Origin: Bacteroidia bacterium
GTDB lineage: Bacteria > Bacteroidota > Bacteroidia > Bacteroidales > CAJPTX01
Direction of reading: 5' to 3'
NCBI GenBank assembly: GCA_905373625.1
Contig: CAJPTS010000106.1
Span: 1 to 6,659 of the forward strand
DNA length: 6,659 nucleotides
In this document: one piece after another, positions 1 to 6,659 of the stretch
How the letters are laid out: each line of letters starts with the position of its first letter
Position numbering within the stretch: the first letter of the stretch is position 1
Translations under genes and position numbers: made by a program
The notes under the pieces: generated by a model
Told to the model about the DNA's origin: nothing
Database searches by the model: none
The model's input: the letters and a program-made list of their open reading frames with translations, nothing else

Positions 1-1128
1 ATTGTGGAAACTACGGGAGTGCTCGAAATTCTAAACGAAGGGCAGGCTTATCTCCGCTCGGCTGATTTCAATTATCTCCCTTCGCCCGATGACGTACAAG
101 TAGCTACCAATCAGGTGAAGCAATGGGGACTTAAGAATGGCGATACGGTGCAGTGTACCATCCGCCCGCCTCGCGACAACGAGAAAAACTTTGTGCTACA
201 GAAGGTGCTAAAGATTAACGGCTATTCGCCCGACCGAATTCGTGATCGCGCTGGTTTTGATTTCTTAACCCCATTATCGCCAACAGAGAAGTTCACTCTC
301 CTCGGTGCAAAGTCTAACAGCCTTTCTATGCGCATAGTAGACCTTTTTGCGCCGATTGGTAAGGGGCAGCGAGGACTTATCGTAGCGCAGCCTAAAACGG
401 GGAAGACGATACTTCTAAAAGAGATTGCTAACGCCATTGCGGCTAACCATCCCGAAGTCTACCTCATTGTACTTCTCATCGATGAACGACCAGAAGAGGT
501 CACTGATATGCAACGCAGTGTAAAGGCCGAGGTGATTAGTTCTACTTTTGATGAGCCTGCAGAGCGACACGTACGCGTATCGAACATGGTGCTAGAAAAG
601 GCTAAACGACTTGTGGAATGCGGGCATGATGTCGTAATCCTCCTAGACTCTATTACTCGCCTTGCGCGAGCTTATAATACCGTTGCGCCTGCATCTGGAA
701 AGGTACTCTCTGGGGGAGTAGATGCTAATGCTTTGCAAAAGCCTAAACGATTTTTTGGAGCGGCGCGCAATATAGAAGAGGGCGGATCGCTTACCATACT
801 GGCTACTGCGCTCACGGAAACAGGATCTAAGATGGATGACGTCATCTTTGAAGAGTTCAAAGGGACGGGTAATATGGAATTGCAGCTCGATCGGAAGTTA
901 GCGAACAAGCGTATATTCCCTGCGGTAGATATTGCTGCGTCCAGCACGAGACGCGATGATCTTTTGCTCGATAAAATAACTTTGGGACGCGTTTGGATCT
1001 TACGTAACCTCCTTTCCGAATTCAGCTCGCCAGAGGCTATGCAGTTTATTCGTGACAAGATGGACGGTACCGAGGACAACCAAGAGTTCTTACTTTCTAT
1101 GCAAAATAGTGGGCGTCGCATAAATTAG
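1..1128 (+). CDS. rho: Transcription termination factor Rho (3' part, start outside the window)
   Basis: Rho is a hexameric RNA-dependent ATPase and 5'-3' translocase that ends transcription of untranslated RNA in the cytoplasm. Numbering from the GTG at base 4, the visible part has the end of the cold-shock-type RNA-binding domain (about 1-75). The RecA-type motor follows: Walker A with PKTGKT at 130-135, catalytic region DERPEE at 160-165, Walker B ILLDSITR at 212-219, Q-loop about 235-256, R-loop KGTGN at 286-290, and R303 and R316, which align with E. coli R353 and R366. The frame is open through base 1 (ATT), and both Rho generally and Bacteroidota Rho in particular have a longer N-terminus, so GTG at 4 is probably internal. 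The stop is TAG at 1126-1128. Oddity: aligned to E. coli, primary-site residues F62, Y80 and Y110 are Q14, Q32 and N62, while R66, D78 and E108 are kept. Identity is certain; the 5' end is unknown. Confidence 0.98.
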   Translation: MVETTGVLEILNEGQAYLRSADFNYLPSPDDVQVATNQVKQWGLKNGDTVQCTIRPPRDNEKNFVLQKVLKINGYSPDRIRDRAGFDFLTPLSPTEKFTLLGAKSNSLSMRIVDLFAPIGKGQRGLIVAQPKTGKTILLKEIANAIAANHPEVYLIVLLIDERPEEVTDMQRSVKAEVISSTFDEPAERHVRVSNMVLEKAKRLVECGHDVVILLDSITRLARAYNTVAPASGKVLSGGVDANALQKPKRFFGAARNIEEGGSLTILATALTETGSKMDDVIFEEFKGTGNMELQLDRKLANKRIFPAVDIAASSTRRDDLLLDKITLGRVWILRNLLSEFSSPEAMQFIRDKMDGTEDNQEFLLSMQNSGRRIN

Positions 1129-1148
1129 CGAACCCGAGTGCTAGATAT

Positions 1149-1182
1149 AAAAAAACGCGTAGAATGTTCTGCGCGTTTTTTT
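1149..1182. terminator. Bidirectional intrinsic terminator between rho and the M23 peptidase gene
   Basis: Seven A (1149-1155), CGCG (1156-1159) and a short AGA arm fold back on TCT, CGCG (1172-1175) and seven T (1176-1182). The stem has 11 perfect outer base pairs plus an inner TAGA/TCTG extension with one U-G pair and a four-base ATGT loop. The A and T runs flank a GC core, so each strand ends in a U tract. The hairpin begins 20 bases after the rho stop and lies 39 bases beyond the stop of the oppositely oriented peptidase gene, so it can serve both. Confidence 0.88.
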
Positions 1183-1221
1183 GTTGCTGTAGCGTCTGAC
1201 TACTTAAAGTTCGCAGCCTGT

Positions 1222-2457
1222 TTATTGTAAACTTCGCAATATACTATCTTGTTTGTGCTTTGCCTGCTCAAATGCTGTGTGTAGTGTCTCCTTAATGGGC
1301 GTATCACTCGGCGAATCGAGCGTTAAAGGATTGATCGGAGTACCGTTCTTCCAAACTCGGAAATCTAGATGCGGTCCTGTTGCATAGCCTGTCATGCCTA
1401 CATAACCTATTACCTCGCTCTGAGTCACTCGGTTACCTACTTGTAGCCCTTTGGCGAATTTCGACAGATGTAGATATCCTGTAGTATAAACTCCATTGTG
1501 GCGGATTTTCACAAAGTTTCCACCGCCTTTGTCATATCCTTTACCTATCACCGTTCCGTCGCCTAGAGCCATAACGGGAGTTCCCATCGGAGCAGCATAA
1601 TCTACGCCCGTGTGTGCGCGCACAACCTTCAGAATAGGATGCATGCGCCCGTAGGAAAAATGAGACGAAATGCGAGTGAAGGATAGTGGCGCTTTCAAAA
1701 AAGCTTTGCGCATACTATTCCCGTGTACATCCCAATAACTCCACGACGAGTCTTGCTCAAACCGATAGGCTTTGAGCGTATCTTGCCCGTGTATATAGTA
1801 GGCGGTATAGATCTGCCCCAGTCCGATTTCTTGGTCTGCAACAAACTTTTTGTCGTAGACGGTAATAAACTCGTCGCCTGCAGTCAAGCCAAAGAAGTCT
1901 ACACTCCAAGCAAATAAGTCTGAGAGACGTAGTGCCAAGTCGGGTTGAGCACCACTTGCGCGCATAGCATTCCACAGTGAGCTCTCTATCTTGGCGTGTG
2001 AAAGTGATAATTGTTGGCTTACGGGCAGCGTGTCGCGCCGAACATCTATACTGTCGGCATGAAAACCCACGAGTAGGTACTCTTCTGGGGTATGTCTGTA
2101 TACCCAGTACGCCACTGATGAGTCGGGACGACGGAAAAAATATGTTGCACGACCTGCACGAAAGCGCTTAACAGAGAAGACGCTATCGATACGAAAGCCT
2201 AGGCCGCGTAAATAACTCTCAGAGACGCGTTGCGAGCGGAGAAAGCTCTCTAAAAGCGAATTGGCAGGTAGCACTACTGTGTCAATCAGATATTCGCCGC
2301 GAGGAATCCCATAAAGCTCGCCAACAAAGGGAGGTAAAGGCTTTTCTACCACCTCGGGCTCTGTAACGACGGGAGGCGTCGTCGTCTCATGACAAGACGA
2401 AAAGAACAAAGAAAAGCTGATGATAATTACCAAAAATCTGAAAGAACCGTTCCGCAT
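1222..2457 (-). CDS. M23-family metallopeptidase, putative lipoprotein (LytM/MepM-like)
   Basis: This is probably a zinc peptidase that cuts peptide cross-links in peptidoglycan in the cell envelope. The 411-residue protein starts with a basic N-terminus, a hydrophobic stretch (about 8-20) and FSSC with Cys22, a relaxed lipobox, followed by a Thr/Pro/Glu/Val-rich linker (about 24-43). Residues about 50-260 resemble the N-terminal domains of MepM/Csd3-type peptidases. The M23 domain covers about 261-380: HTGVD at 282-286 (ligands H282, D286), YLHLS at 328-332 (H330) and GPHLDFRV at 361-368. The last motif is normally HxH; here it is H363-L-D365, so the third zinc ligand would be Asp. Related Bacteroidota proteins may share this HLD form, from memory. 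No acidic lipoprotein export signal follows Cys22, which suggests a periplasm-facing location. A short tail (381-411) follows the catalytic domain. The ATG at 2457 gives a complete signal sequence. The exact substrate bond cannot be read from the sequence. Confidence 0.93.
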   Translation of the reverse strand: MRNGSFRFLVIIISFSLFFSSCHETTTPPVVTEPEVVEKPLPPFVGELYGIPRGEYLIDTVVLPANSLLESFLRSQRVSESYLRGLGFRIDSVFSVKRFRAGRATYFFRRPDSSVAYWVYRHTPEEYLLVGFHADSIDVRRDTLPVSQQLSLSHAKIESSLWNAMRASGAQPDLALRLSDLFAWSVDFFGLTAGDEFITVYDKKFVADQEIGLGQIYTAYYIHGQDTLKAYRFEQDSSWSYWDVHGNSMRKAFLKAPLSFTRISSHFSYGRMHPILKVVRAHTGVDYAAPMGTPVMALGDGTVIGKGYDKGGGNFVKIRHNGVYTTGYLHLSKFAKGLQVGNRVTQSEVIGYVGMTGYATGPHLDFRVWKNGTPINPLTLDSPSDTPIKETLHTAFEQAKHKQDSILRSLQ

Positions 2458-2544
2458 AATGTATTACTCTTGTGCTAGTTATTGCGACTTGTGGGTCACA
2501 TAGAAATTGTTATTGATTCGGCTTTACGCGTACCATGCATTCCC

Positions 2545-2606
2545 CAAAAAGCTTAACGTAGGGCGTTCCGAATTGCTAAGATAGCCAAGGGGGTAAAAGC
2601 TTTTTG
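2545..2606. repeat. 10-bp inverted repeat in the gap between the YitT and M23 peptidase genes
   Basis: CAAAAAGCTT (2545-2554) and AAGCTTTTTG (2597-2606) are perfect inverted copies separated by 42 bases. The right copy also overlaps a local palindrome, AAAAGCTTTT (2595-2604). The pair lies within the 176-base gap 2458-2633, downstream of the YitT gene and upstream of the peptidase gene on the same strand. It could be a weak 3' hairpin, a protein site, or chance in AT-rich DNA. No convincing TAnnTTTG promoter box was found for the peptidase gene; the nearest form is TATCTTAG on the minus strand. Confidence 0.35.
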
Positions 2607-2633
2607 CCGTGGAGATGTATGCAAGATTCGTTG

Positions 2634-3524
2634 TTATTTGATCCGATCAAACCCGTTACCGTAAACCCCCATAACAGAGCCGACCGAGGTAAAGGCATTA
2701 GGGTCAATATCGCGCACAAGGTGTAATAATGCCCCTTGCTCATTCTTGCGAATAACCACCATGATCACCTCAGTTTCTTCTTTTGAGTACCAACCAGAGC
2801 CTTTCAGGAGTGTTACACCGCGGTGCATCTCTTTGGTTATTCGGTCTGCAATCTCGGCACGTTTGTTGGAAAGAATCATAACCTGTAGTGACTGACGCAT
2901 ACCCGATAGGTAGAGGTCTACCATGTAAGCGGTCGTGATCATGGTCAGGTAACCGTAAACTAACGCTTCAATACGCTCGGGGATAGTCTTATCGTAGAGC
3001 ACAAAAAATGCAGAACTAATTATGATAGCATCGGCTGCTAGTATTGCGCGTCCTGGGCTAATGTTCTTATACTTGGTGATAATCATGGCTATGATATCGG
3101 TACCTCCCGTGCTCCCGCCCATACTAAAGGCCATCCCGATTCCCGTACCCGCGAGTGCACCACCTATAATGGTGGCGAGTAGCCGTTCGTGTTCCAACAC
3201 ACACGTCTTTATATAAGCCCCTTCGATGATAAAAAGGAGGGAGGCGACCAGCACAGCATAGATTGTCTTCATGCCGAAGCTTATGCCCACCACTTTGGCC
3301 GCAATGACAATTAGTATGGCATTAAATGCAAAAAAGGTGACGCCGATCGGTATTCGTTCGCCACTAAGCATAAATACCAAATTGGCAACCCCCGTGGCGC
3401 CGCCACCAGTTATCTTTAGCGGGATGAGGAAGGCACTCCACCCTAAGGTAAATAGTATCAAACCTAGGGTAATGATAACGTACTCACGAATAGTTCTCGC
3501 GAAATTGATCTTCTTAATTTCCAT
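2634..3524 (-). CDS. YitT-family membrane protein with C-terminal DUF2179 domain
   Basis: This is an inner-membrane protein of the YitT family; its transport substrate or function is not established. From the ATG at 3524 it has 296 residues. About six hydrophobic segments are visible (roughly 15-35, 58-80, 85-103, 115-135, 160-177, 188-205). The Gly-rich family motifs are KITGGGATG at 37-45 and GGSTGGTD at 136-143. The soluble DUF2179 domain covers about 213-290 and includes LLKGSGWYS (239-247) and a GSVMGVYG (282-289) end. The length is normal for the family. A GTG at 3539 would add five residues (VRRVK); the ATG was chosen because it is a stronger start codon preceded by AAA. The start is 33 bases (or 18 for GTG) after the leuS stop, on the same strand, so it is probably co-transcribed with leuS. 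The functional link to leucyl-tRNA synthetase is not obvious. Confidence 0.92.
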   Translation of the reverse strand: MEIKKINFARTIREYVIITLGLILFTLGWSAFLIPLKITGGGATGVANLVFMLSGERIPIGVTFFAFNAILIVIAAKVVGISFGMKTIYAVLVASLLFIIEGAYIKTCVLEHERLLATIIGGALAGTGIGMAFSMGGSTGGTDIIAMIITKYKNISPGRAILAADAIIISSAFFVLYDKTIPERIEALVYGYLTMITTAYMVDLYLSGMRQSLQVMILSNKRAEIADRITKEMHRGVTLLKGSGWYSKEETEVIMVVIRKNEQGALLHLVRDIDPNAFTSVGSVMGVYGNGFDRIK

Positions 3525-3557
3525 TTTCACACGGCGCACTACGCCACGTCTTTTTAT

Positions 3558-6338
3558 CTAGCTCAATACAATGTTTACAATCTTATTTGGCACAACCACA
3601 ACTTTGCGTACTGTTTTCCCCTCAAGGTATTTTTGTGCCTCGGTACTTGTCAGTACTATCTTCTCAACCTCGTCTGCGGGCAAATTGCGCTTTAGACGGA
3701 GTGTGAACCGCATCTTACCATTGAATGATACAGGGCACTCGAACGAGTCTTCTTCTAGCAGATCTGCTTTATACTCAGGCCATGGCGCTGTTAAAACCGA
3801 GCCTTCAAACCCCAGCTGTTCCCATAGTTCCGAAGCTATATGCGGAGCAAACGGCGATAACAGGATAAGGAATGGTTCTAGCGCCGCACGCTTATTGCAA
3901 TGCAAATCAATGAGTTCATTTAGGGTTATCATGAAGCGCGAGACGCAGACGTTGAAGCTTAGCGTCTCTATACCCTCGGTCACTTGTTTGATGGTGTTGT
4001 GTATGGCACGCATAGATACTGAGCAAGGTGCGTCGTCGTTCAGTGGCTCAGAGGTACAGAAGTTCCACAGGCGGCGCAAGAACTTAAATACACCATCGAT
4101 ACCATTCGTATCCCACGGCTTCGATTGTTCCAAAGGTCCTAAAAACATCTCGTACATGCGCAAGGTGTCTGCACCGTATTTTTTTACGATGTCGTCGGGG
4201 TTTACCACATTGAAGAAAGATTTACTCATCTTCTCTATCGCCCAACCGCACTTATATTCGCCACCCTCTAGTTCAAATTCGGCGTGATCCACATCGCTTG
4301 CACTCTTAAAGTATCCTTCGAGATCAAGGATGTCATTGTGCACCAGATTTACGTCTACGTGTATTTCGGTCGTGTCATATTTATCTTTCAGACCTACGGA
4401 GACAAACTTATCTTCGCCTTTAACGCGATAAACGAAATTGGAGCGCCCCAATATCATCCCTTGGTTTACTAAGCGCTTAAAAGGTTCATCGCAAGGTACA
4501 TAGCCTAAATCATACAAGAATTTTTCCCAGAAACGCGCATAAAGGAGATGTCCTGTAGCGTGCTCTGTACCACCGATGTAGAGATCTACTTGCCGCCAGT
4601 AATCCACCGCTTCGCGCGATACTAGCTCTTTGTCATTATGTGCATCCATAAAGCGCAGATAATAGGCAGATGAGCCCGCAAAACCTGGCATTGTCGAGGT
4701 CTCGATAGGATACCCGTCGGGGGTTTTCCAGTTCTTGGCTCTTGCCAAAGGCGGTTCGCCACTCGTGGTCGGGAGGAAGCTTTCCACTTCGGGGAGTCGC
4801 AGAGGTAGATCGGAGATTTGCATGGCGTGAGGGACCCCCTCCTTGTAGTATACCGGGATGGGTTCGCCCCAGTAGCGCTGGCGGCTAAAAATAGCATCGC
4901 GCAGACGGTAGTTTATAAAGCGTACACCGCACCCTTTTTCCTCTAGGAATGTGCACATTTTAGTGGTTGCCTCGGGGGTAGCCAGATCGGTAATCTCGTT
5001 GCTATTGACCGCAAAGCCCGTTTTTGCCTCAAACGCTTCTGTCCAAGTTGCGGGATCTGATACCTCTCCTTTTTTTGCGCTGACAACCTGACGGATAGAT
5101 AAACCAAAGGTGCGCGCAAAGGTGAAGTCTCGGCTGTCATGTGCAGGGACGGCCATGATAGCGCCAGTGCCATAACCGCCCAATACATAGTCAGCCACCC
5201 AAATGGGCAGACGCTCGCCTGTAATGGGGTGTATGGCATACGAACCCGTAAACACGCCTGTGCAACGTTTGGTCTCCATGAGACGCTCACGCTCCGTACG
5301 GTGCGAAACGATGTCCAGATAAGCCGCCACGGCACTCGCTTGCTCTGGTGTGATAAGCGAATGTACGTATGCATGTTCGGGTGCAAGTACTAAGAAGGTC
5401 ACGCCATAGATGGTATCTGGACGAGTAGTAAAGACTTCAATCTTGCGCTCATCGTTTTCTATGGGAAACCAGACTCGTGCTCCTTCTGAGCGTCCGATCC
5501 AGTTGCGTTGCATCTGTTTGAGCGAATCGCTCCACTCCAATTGCTCCAGTCCGCGCAATAGTCGCTCGGCATAAGCTGTAATGCGTAAGCACCACTGCCG
5601 CATAGTCTTTTGTATGACAGGATGTCCGCCACGCACCGAAACGCCCTCTTTTACCTCATCGTTCGCCAGTACAGTTCCTAGTGCTTCGCACCAGTTCACC
5701 ATCATGTCATCTTGGTATGCGAGACGATATTGTTGTAAAACAGCCTCGCGTTTTCCTACCTCCCACGTATTCCACTCCTCAGCTGTGAACTCTGTACGTT
5801 TCTGCGTATAGCCCGTATTACCTGCACTCCCGTGTAAAGAAAAATAGTGCGTTAATTCGGAAATCGGAAGCGCCTTGTCGGCTTTTACATCGTAGTAGTG
5901 ATCAAAAAGTTGCAGGAATACCCACTGCGTCCATTTATAATATTCGGGATCAGAGGTGCGAAGTTCGCGATCCCAGTCGTAACTCAAGCCCAGCATTTGC
6001 AATTGGGCACGGTAACGATCCACATTACGCTGCGTGGTAATGGCTGGGTGTTGTCCTGTTTGGATGGCATACTGCTCAGCGGGAAGCCCAAAAGCATCGT
6101 ACCCCATGGGGTGGAGGACGTTATAACCGCGTAGGCGCATGTAGCGGCTGTAGATATCTGAGGCTATGTAACCTAACGGATGCCCTACATGTAAGCCCGC
6201 CCCAGACGGATAGGGGAACATGTCTAAAACATAGAACTTGGGCTTAGTTGTATCAACCTCTACTTTATTAGTCTGTTGTTCCAACCAATACGCCTGCCAC
6301 TTTTTCTCTATCCCACTAAAGTCATAAGACTGTCCCAT
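3558..6338 (-). CDS. leuS: Leucyl-tRNA synthetase (leucine--tRNA ligase)
   Basis: This cytoplasmic class Ia synthetase joins leucine to tRNA-Leu using ATP. The 926-residue protein is full length. The catalytic Rossmann domain has HVGH at 50-53 and KMSKS at 703-707. The CP1 editing domain (about 286-480) keeps the Thr-rich TTRPDTIYG (304-312) and GTGAIMAVPAHDSRD (390-404) with D401, so proofreading of mischarged tRNA should be intact. Further catalytic motifs are FAGSSAYYLR (553-562) and DLYIGGTEHATGH (585-597). The anticodon-binding domain lies about 735-865 and the C-terminal domain about 866-926. The zinc-binding CWRC motif seen in E. coli LeuRS is absent: the matching stretch is VRGGHPVIQKTMRQW (235-249). 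Extra segments, compared with E. coli, lie at about 153-200 and 635-695 just before KMSKS; similar extra sequence is typical of Bacteroidota LeuRS from memory. The ATG at 6338 is preceded by AAGGGG, a partial ribosome-binding-site look-alike. leuS is first in a probable leuS-YitT operon. Confidence 0.98.
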   Translation of the reverse strand: MGQSYDFSGIEKKWQAYWLEQQTNKVEVDTTKPKFYVLDMFPYPSGAGLHVGHPLGYIASDIYSRYMRLRGYNVLHPMGYDAFGLPAEQYAIQTGQHPAITTQRNVDRYRAQLQMLGLSYDWDRELRTSDPEYYKWTQWVFLQLFDHYYDVKADKALPISELTHYFSLHGSAGNTGYTQKRTEFTAEEWNTWEVGKREAVLQQYRLAYQDDMMVNWCEALGTVLANDEVKEGVSVRGGHPVIQKTMRQWCLRITAYAERLLRGLEQLEWSDSLKQMQRNWIGRSEGARVWFPIENDERKIEVFTTRPDTIYGVTFLVLAPEHAYVHSLITPEQASAVAAYLDIVSHRTERERLMETKRCTGVFTGSYAIHPITGERLPIWVADYVLGGYGTGAIMAVPAHDSRDFTFARTFGLSIRQVVSAKKGEVSDPATWTEAFEAKTGFAVNSNEITDLATPEATTKMCTFLEEKGCGVRFINYRLRDAIFSRQRYWGEPIPVYYKEGVPHAMQISDLPLRLPEVESFLPTTSGEPPLARAKNWKTPDGYPIETSTMPGFAGSSAYYLRFMDAHNDKELVSREAVDYWRQVDLYIGGTEHATGHLLYARFWEKFLYDLGYVPCDEPFKRLVNQGMILGRSNFVYRVKGEDKFVSVGLKDKYDTTEIHVDVNLVHNDILDLEGYFKSASDVDHAEFELEGGEYKCGWAIEKMSKSFFNVVNPDDIVKKYGADTLRMYEMFLGPLEQSKPWDTNGIDGVFKFLRRLWNFCTSEPLNDDAPCSVSMRAIHNTIKQVTEGIETLSFNVCVSRFMITLNELIDLHCNKRAALEPFLILLSPFAPHIASELWEQLGFEGSVLTAPWPEYKADLLEEDSFECPVSFNGKMRFTLRLKRNLPADEVEKIVLTSTEAQKYLEGKTVRKVVVVPNKIVNIVLS

Positions 6339-6371
6339 TTGTACCCCTTATTAAAAGAACCATATAAGCCA

Positions 6372-6401
6372 CAAAAGTAATAAAGCGGGCGTATATGCAG
6401 G
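6372..6401 (-). promoter_or_regulatory. Predicted leuS promoter of the Bacteroidota type
   Basis: The minus strand reads TACTTTTG at 6379-6372, an exact match to the Bacteroidota -7 consensus TAnnTTTG. A weak -33 candidate, CCTGC, lies at 6401-6397, about 18 bases upstream of the -7 box; it is a poor match to TTTGC. Transcription would begin near 6366, giving an untranslated leader of roughly 28 bases before the leuS ATG at 6338. The -7 box is convincing; the -33 box is not. Confidence 0.6.
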
Positions 6402-6452
6402 TATTTTTGTATACAGGAAGGGTTTGAATAATTACTCTATACTTTTCTATAC
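6391..6452. repeat. Cluster of GTATA/TATAC units upstream of the leuS promoter
   Basis: TCTATAC occurs twice with a three-base spacer (6436-6442 and 6446-6452), a 10-base period close to one DNA helical turn. A palindromic GTATAC lies at 6409-6414 and a GTATA at 6391-6395. The paired copies sit roughly 70-85 bases upstream of the predicted leuS start of transcription. This spacing would suit a regulator binding one face of the helix, but no regulator is known from the sequence and chance is possible. Confidence 0.3.
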
Positions 6453-6460
6453 CCGTTTTG

Positions 6461-6484
6461 AGTGCTTTTTTTGCACTAAAGCAC
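6461..6484. repeat. Two overlapping, mutually exclusive short hairpins
   Basis: AGTGC (6461-6465) and GCACT (6473-6477) flank seven T. GTGCTTT (6462-6468) also pairs with AAAGCAC (6478-6484), giving a 7-bp stem with a nine-base loop. The two pairings share the left arm, so only one can form at a time. On the minus strand no U tract follows, so this is not a standard terminator there. The element lies 5 bases beyond the stop of the weak ORF 6490-6618. Confidence 0.35.
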
Positions 6485-6489
6485 CTTAA

Positions 6490-6618
6490 TCAGACTTCCT
6501 TCCAGAGGTTATTTTTCATTTTTATGCCCTCTTTTGCCCCATAAGGGCACAATGCTTGTTTCCGTTCCTCAAGTACTGCACCTACGAAGGGATATCTCTT
6601 TTCGCCACGTGCTTTCAT
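6490..6618 (-). CDS. Possible small protein of 42 residues (weak candidate)
   Basis: An ATG at 6618 opens 42 codons ending with TGA at 6492-6490. The peptide begins MKARGEKRYPF and ends KMKNNLWKEV; it is Lys/Glu/Arg-rich with one Cys (C24) and no evident membrane segment or signal peptide. I do not recognise it. The bases just before the ATG are A-rich (AAAAATTAAGCGAA), which resembles Bacteroidota start regions, and an in-frame TAA lies 15 bases before the ATG. It is on the leuS strand, ending 151 bases before leuS. It is not rich in leucine (three), so it does not look like a leucine attenuation leader. An ORF of this length can easily arise by chance. Confidence 0.22.
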   Translation of the reverse strand: MKARGEKRYPFVGAVLEERKQALCPYGAKEGIKMKNNLWKEV

Positions 6619-6659
6619 TTCGCTTAATTTTTATTCTGATTTATAACGCTAAAACGATA

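Larger units (their letters stand above)
6339..6659. other. Intergenic region upstream of leuS (321 bases to the window edge)
   Basis: This AT-rich stretch holds the leuS promoter box near 6372-6379, the GTATA cluster (6391-6452), the overlapping hairpins (6461-6484), and a TGCCCT/AGGGCA inverted repeat (6525-6530 and 6544-6549, 13-base loop). The weak 42-codon ORF on the minus strand overlaps the last of these. No tRNA, riboswitch or T-box structure was recognised. What lies beyond the right edge cannot be seen. Confidence 0.5.

Noticed and set aside
4..6. GTG as the true start of rho
   Set aside because: The frame is open to base 1, and the protein begins partway through the RNA-binding domain that E. 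coli Rho enters only after about 50 residues. The gene is cut by the window edge.
2458..2633. Promoter of the M23 peptidase gene
   Set aside because: The best -7 look-alike on the minus strand (TATCTTAG) has one mismatch and no good -33 partner, so no promoter was annotated.
3571..4287. A 238-codon open frame on the plus strand opposite leuS
   Set aside because: It lies wholly inside the certain leuS gene on the other strand, is Ser-rich with no recognisable domain, and looks like an antisense shadow.
6552..6659. Plus-strand frame starting at ATG 6552 and open to the right edge (36 codons)
   Set aside because: It overlaps the minus-strand candidate ORF, has no clear promoter or family resemblance, and is too short to support; a divergent gene cannot be excluded because the window ends.
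1..6659. CRISPR array, insertion sequence, prophage, tRNA or rRNA
   Set aside because: No regularly spaced long repeats, terminal inverted repeats with a transposase, or RNA gene structures were found; the DNA is almost filled by known housekeeping-type genes.

Overview
The window looks like ordinary chromosomal housekeeping DNA from a member of the Bacteroidota, most likely the order Bacteroidales (possibly near Porphyromonas). This rests on four things: the wording of the Rho and LeuRS proteins, a TAnnTTTG-type -7 promoter box upstream of leuS, start sites without a clear Shine-Dalgarno (except possibly leuS), and moderate GC content. The genus is inference; no rRNA or other marker is present.

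Layout from left to right. Bases 1-1128 (+) hold the 3' part of rho, the transcription termination factor; its start lies off the left edge. A hairpin with a 7-A/7-T flank at 1149-1182 sits between rho and the convergent gene and can serve as a terminator in both directions. Bases 1222-2457 (-) encode an M23-family (LytM/MepM-like) zinc peptidase with a lipoprotein-type signal, probably a peptidoglycan endopeptidase. A 176-base gap follows, with a 10-bp inverted repeat. Bases 2634-3524 (-) encode a YitT-family membrane protein with a C-terminal DUF2179 domain. Bases 3558-6338 (-) encode a full-length leucyl-tRNA synthetase. The last 321 bases hold the leuS promoter, several short repeats, and one weak 42-codon ORF.

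leuS and the YitT gene are closely spaced on the same strand and probably form one transcript. The peptidase lies further downstream on the same strand, with room for its own promoter. No mobile element, CRISPR array, tRNA or rRNA was seen, and no evident new multi-gene system. The most unusual point is in Rho: three of the aromatic residues of the primary RNA-binding site (E. coli F62, Y80 and Y110) are replaced by Gln, Gln and Asn, while the ATPase motor residues are intact. The M23 peptidase also has Asp where the second His of the HxH zinc motif is usual.
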